Assembly: GCF_018143015.1 (NCBI RefSeq)
Contig: NC_054746.1
Location: 24,380,464 to 24,444,463 of the forward strand
Reading direction: 5' to 3'
Source: Lytechinus variegatus
Taxonomy: Eukaryota; Echinodermata; Echinoidea; Temnopleuroida; Toxopneustidae
Length of the DNA: 64,000 nucleotides
Position 1 is the stretch's first letter. Each line of letters starts with the position of its first letter. A program made the position numbers and the translations under genes. A model generated the notes under the pieces. The model saw nothing but the letters and a program-made list of their open reading frames with translations, ran no database searches and was not told where the DNA came from. Shown piece by piece: positions 62,650 through 64,000 of this stretch.

Positions 62650-63110
62650 AACATTTAGTCACCCTTGGTAGCAACTTCAACTTTATCAGCTGGTCTTCCA
62701 ATCGGTAAATTGCCAATTCACCAACTCGTCCACACATCACATGGTCTACCTTCATTTAACATAATGCCATTCCATCAATCAACATTTCAACCAACAACCA
62801 TTCGGTCCAATAGCCAATTGATCCAATCATCACTTCTTCTAAACGCCAGATCGTGTATGACCGTTTCATAACCAGTTGGTATAACATCCATTTAATTCAA
62901 TTTTCATTCATTTCACATAAATTAACACTTTGTCCAATTAGATCAAACGGTATATGGACTAAATGGTTATTGGACCAACTGGTTATTAGACGAAATGGTG
63001 ATTCGTCGAAATGGCAGTTAGACCATGTGGACAGTGGACGAACTGATGCAAAATGATAGTAGACGAGTTGGTAATTGATGAATTGGCACTATAGACCGAC
63101 TGAAAATAAA
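62650..63110. repeat. Fold-back repeat of CATTTGGTCTAAT words, second copy
   Basis: Shares word order with 1535-1850: AACAACCATTCGGTCCAATAG, then CCAATCATCACTT, then a right half of inverse words (GGTTATTAGACGAAATGG). It is non-coding. Confidence 0.55.
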
Positions 63111-63245
63111 CTCTTCCAATCATGCTTATGGGCCTTGCATAACATTACCATTATCCATTCCTATTAATATACCAAGAGCCTGCTAGATAGAACAGGTAGG
63201 ATGTCCTGTTTTGACTTTTGTAAAGTCTTTGGTATGAATCCTCCG

Positions 63246-63310
63246 GGGATCGAACCGGGATCGAACCCACGACCTCAAATTCATGAAGCGGACGTTTTAC
63301 CATCATGCCA
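63246..63310 (-). repeat. tRNA-like element with duplicated B box
   Basis: On the minus strand an A box TGGCATGATGG (63300-63310) is followed 43 bases later by a B box GGTTCGATCCC (63257-63267), then by a second identical B box (63246-63256). The spacing is that of a tRNA gene, but no acceptor stem closes, so a tRNA-derived SINE head or pseudo-tRNA is more likely than a working tRNA. Confidence 0.5.
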
Positions 63311-64000
63311 GGTTAGTTTAGAACTTATATAATCGCATTATTTTGTCCGCTTTCAATGATAAGTGTAGGCCTACGTTGTAAATGTATATTATCTTTTTCA
63401 TGTTGAATTGAAAGCTCGATGGTAGGGTATATTGATCATTTTCAACTATTTGTACTAACCTGGGACACTGTATGCATGGTGGTCAGGTGGTGTTGGTGTG
63501 GGGGGGGGGGGCAATCCGTGGTTTTTAAACTCTATTGGAGACTCTTCATGGCAGGGACCGCGAAACCGAGGACTGGAGACCCCCTCCCCCGAAACCATAT
63601 ACAAAGACATGAAAATTACAATCAAATTATGATTGTAATTTTTATGCATGTTCAGCTCCTTCTCCCGATCCCCACGTTTGACTCAGCCACCCTACCAACA
63701 TCCAGGTTTAGTTTATGCGTGCTTGGCTCTTTCCTCGTATTTTAATGATGAAGAGAACTATCTTAGTAATTATTTCGAGTCAATTATGAATGATTTGAGT
63801 GTCAAATGATTTAAAACATATTCATGATATTAGAGACACCTGTCACGATTGGTTATCCATAGTGAAACGAATACTTTATACCAGAGTTTAAATCAATAAA
63901 CAAGAGCGAGGTGAAAAGAAAAGAAACAGGACAGGAAAGGGATTATCCCTAATTTTCATCTTTCCTTTGTCTCTCTCTCTTTTTTCTAAAGTTCATTGAT

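Larger units (their letters stand above)
62561..64000. other. Upstream of the DM exon: intron or 5' region, no exon found
   Basis: A start-bearing exon of the DM gene should lie to the right. I looked for one ending in phase 1 with a GT donor on the minus strand and found none I trust. The stretch holds a fold-back repeat (62650-63110), a tRNA-like element (63246-63310) and a G run at 63500-63510. Confidence 0.5.

Noticed and set aside
63455..63649. Minus-strand frame considered as a first exon of the DM-domain gene
   Set aside because: It has no donor in the required phase and no conserved words; proline run comes from the G run at 63500-63510.

Overview
The window is AT-rich animal genomic DNA with intron-split genes, consensus GT/AG splice sites and many non-autonomous DNA transposons. 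The repeat style (frequent ACATGTA, fold-back elements with AGGWCAAGTCCACC ends, arrays of a GCTCGCGCTTCGCGCTCGC motif) and the gene content suggest an echinoderm, most likely a sea urchin. That assignment is inference from memory of similar sequence and was not searched.

Three protein-coding genes can be built by joining exons by eye. (1) 2028-16072, plus strand: a complete eight-exon phytanoyl-CoA 2-hydroxylase (PHYH) of 338 codons, with an N-terminal PTS2 peroxisome signal in its own small first exon and all four iron/2-oxoglutarate residues in place. (2) 25106-49000, plus strand: a complete five-exon stonin of 1042 codons, an endocytic adaptor with five WxxF motifs, three NPF motifs, a stonin homology domain and a mu-homology domain spread over four exons. 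(3) 59827-62560, minus strand: the last two exons of a DM-domain (doublesex/mab-3 related) transcription factor. Its start lies outside the window or was not recognised. Its large last exon carries an in-frame tandem repeat of 51 bp.

The rest is introns and intergenic DNA. 1-2027 is repeat-filled upstream DNA. The PHYH introns hold a LINE reverse-transcriptase fragment, a 1.8 kb palindromic element with TA target sites, two elements flanked by TTAA, and a hAT-like insertion with a perfect 8-bp target duplication inside a GAT microsatellite. 16073-25105 holds nested hAT-like elements, a pyrimidine tract and one of two inverted 0.87 kb elements that bracket the first exon of stonin. Stonin intron 1 also holds a tandem-repeat element with five perfect DR1 nuclear-receptor-type sites. 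49001-59826 is intergenic with three fold-back elements and no recognisable gene.

The three genes have unrelated jobs (peroxisomal alpha-oxidation, clathrin endocytosis, transcription), and nothing shows that they act together. I see no CRISPR array, operon, rRNA or intact tRNA. The least ordinary features are the transposon architectures and the repeat-bearing tail of the DM-domain protein.
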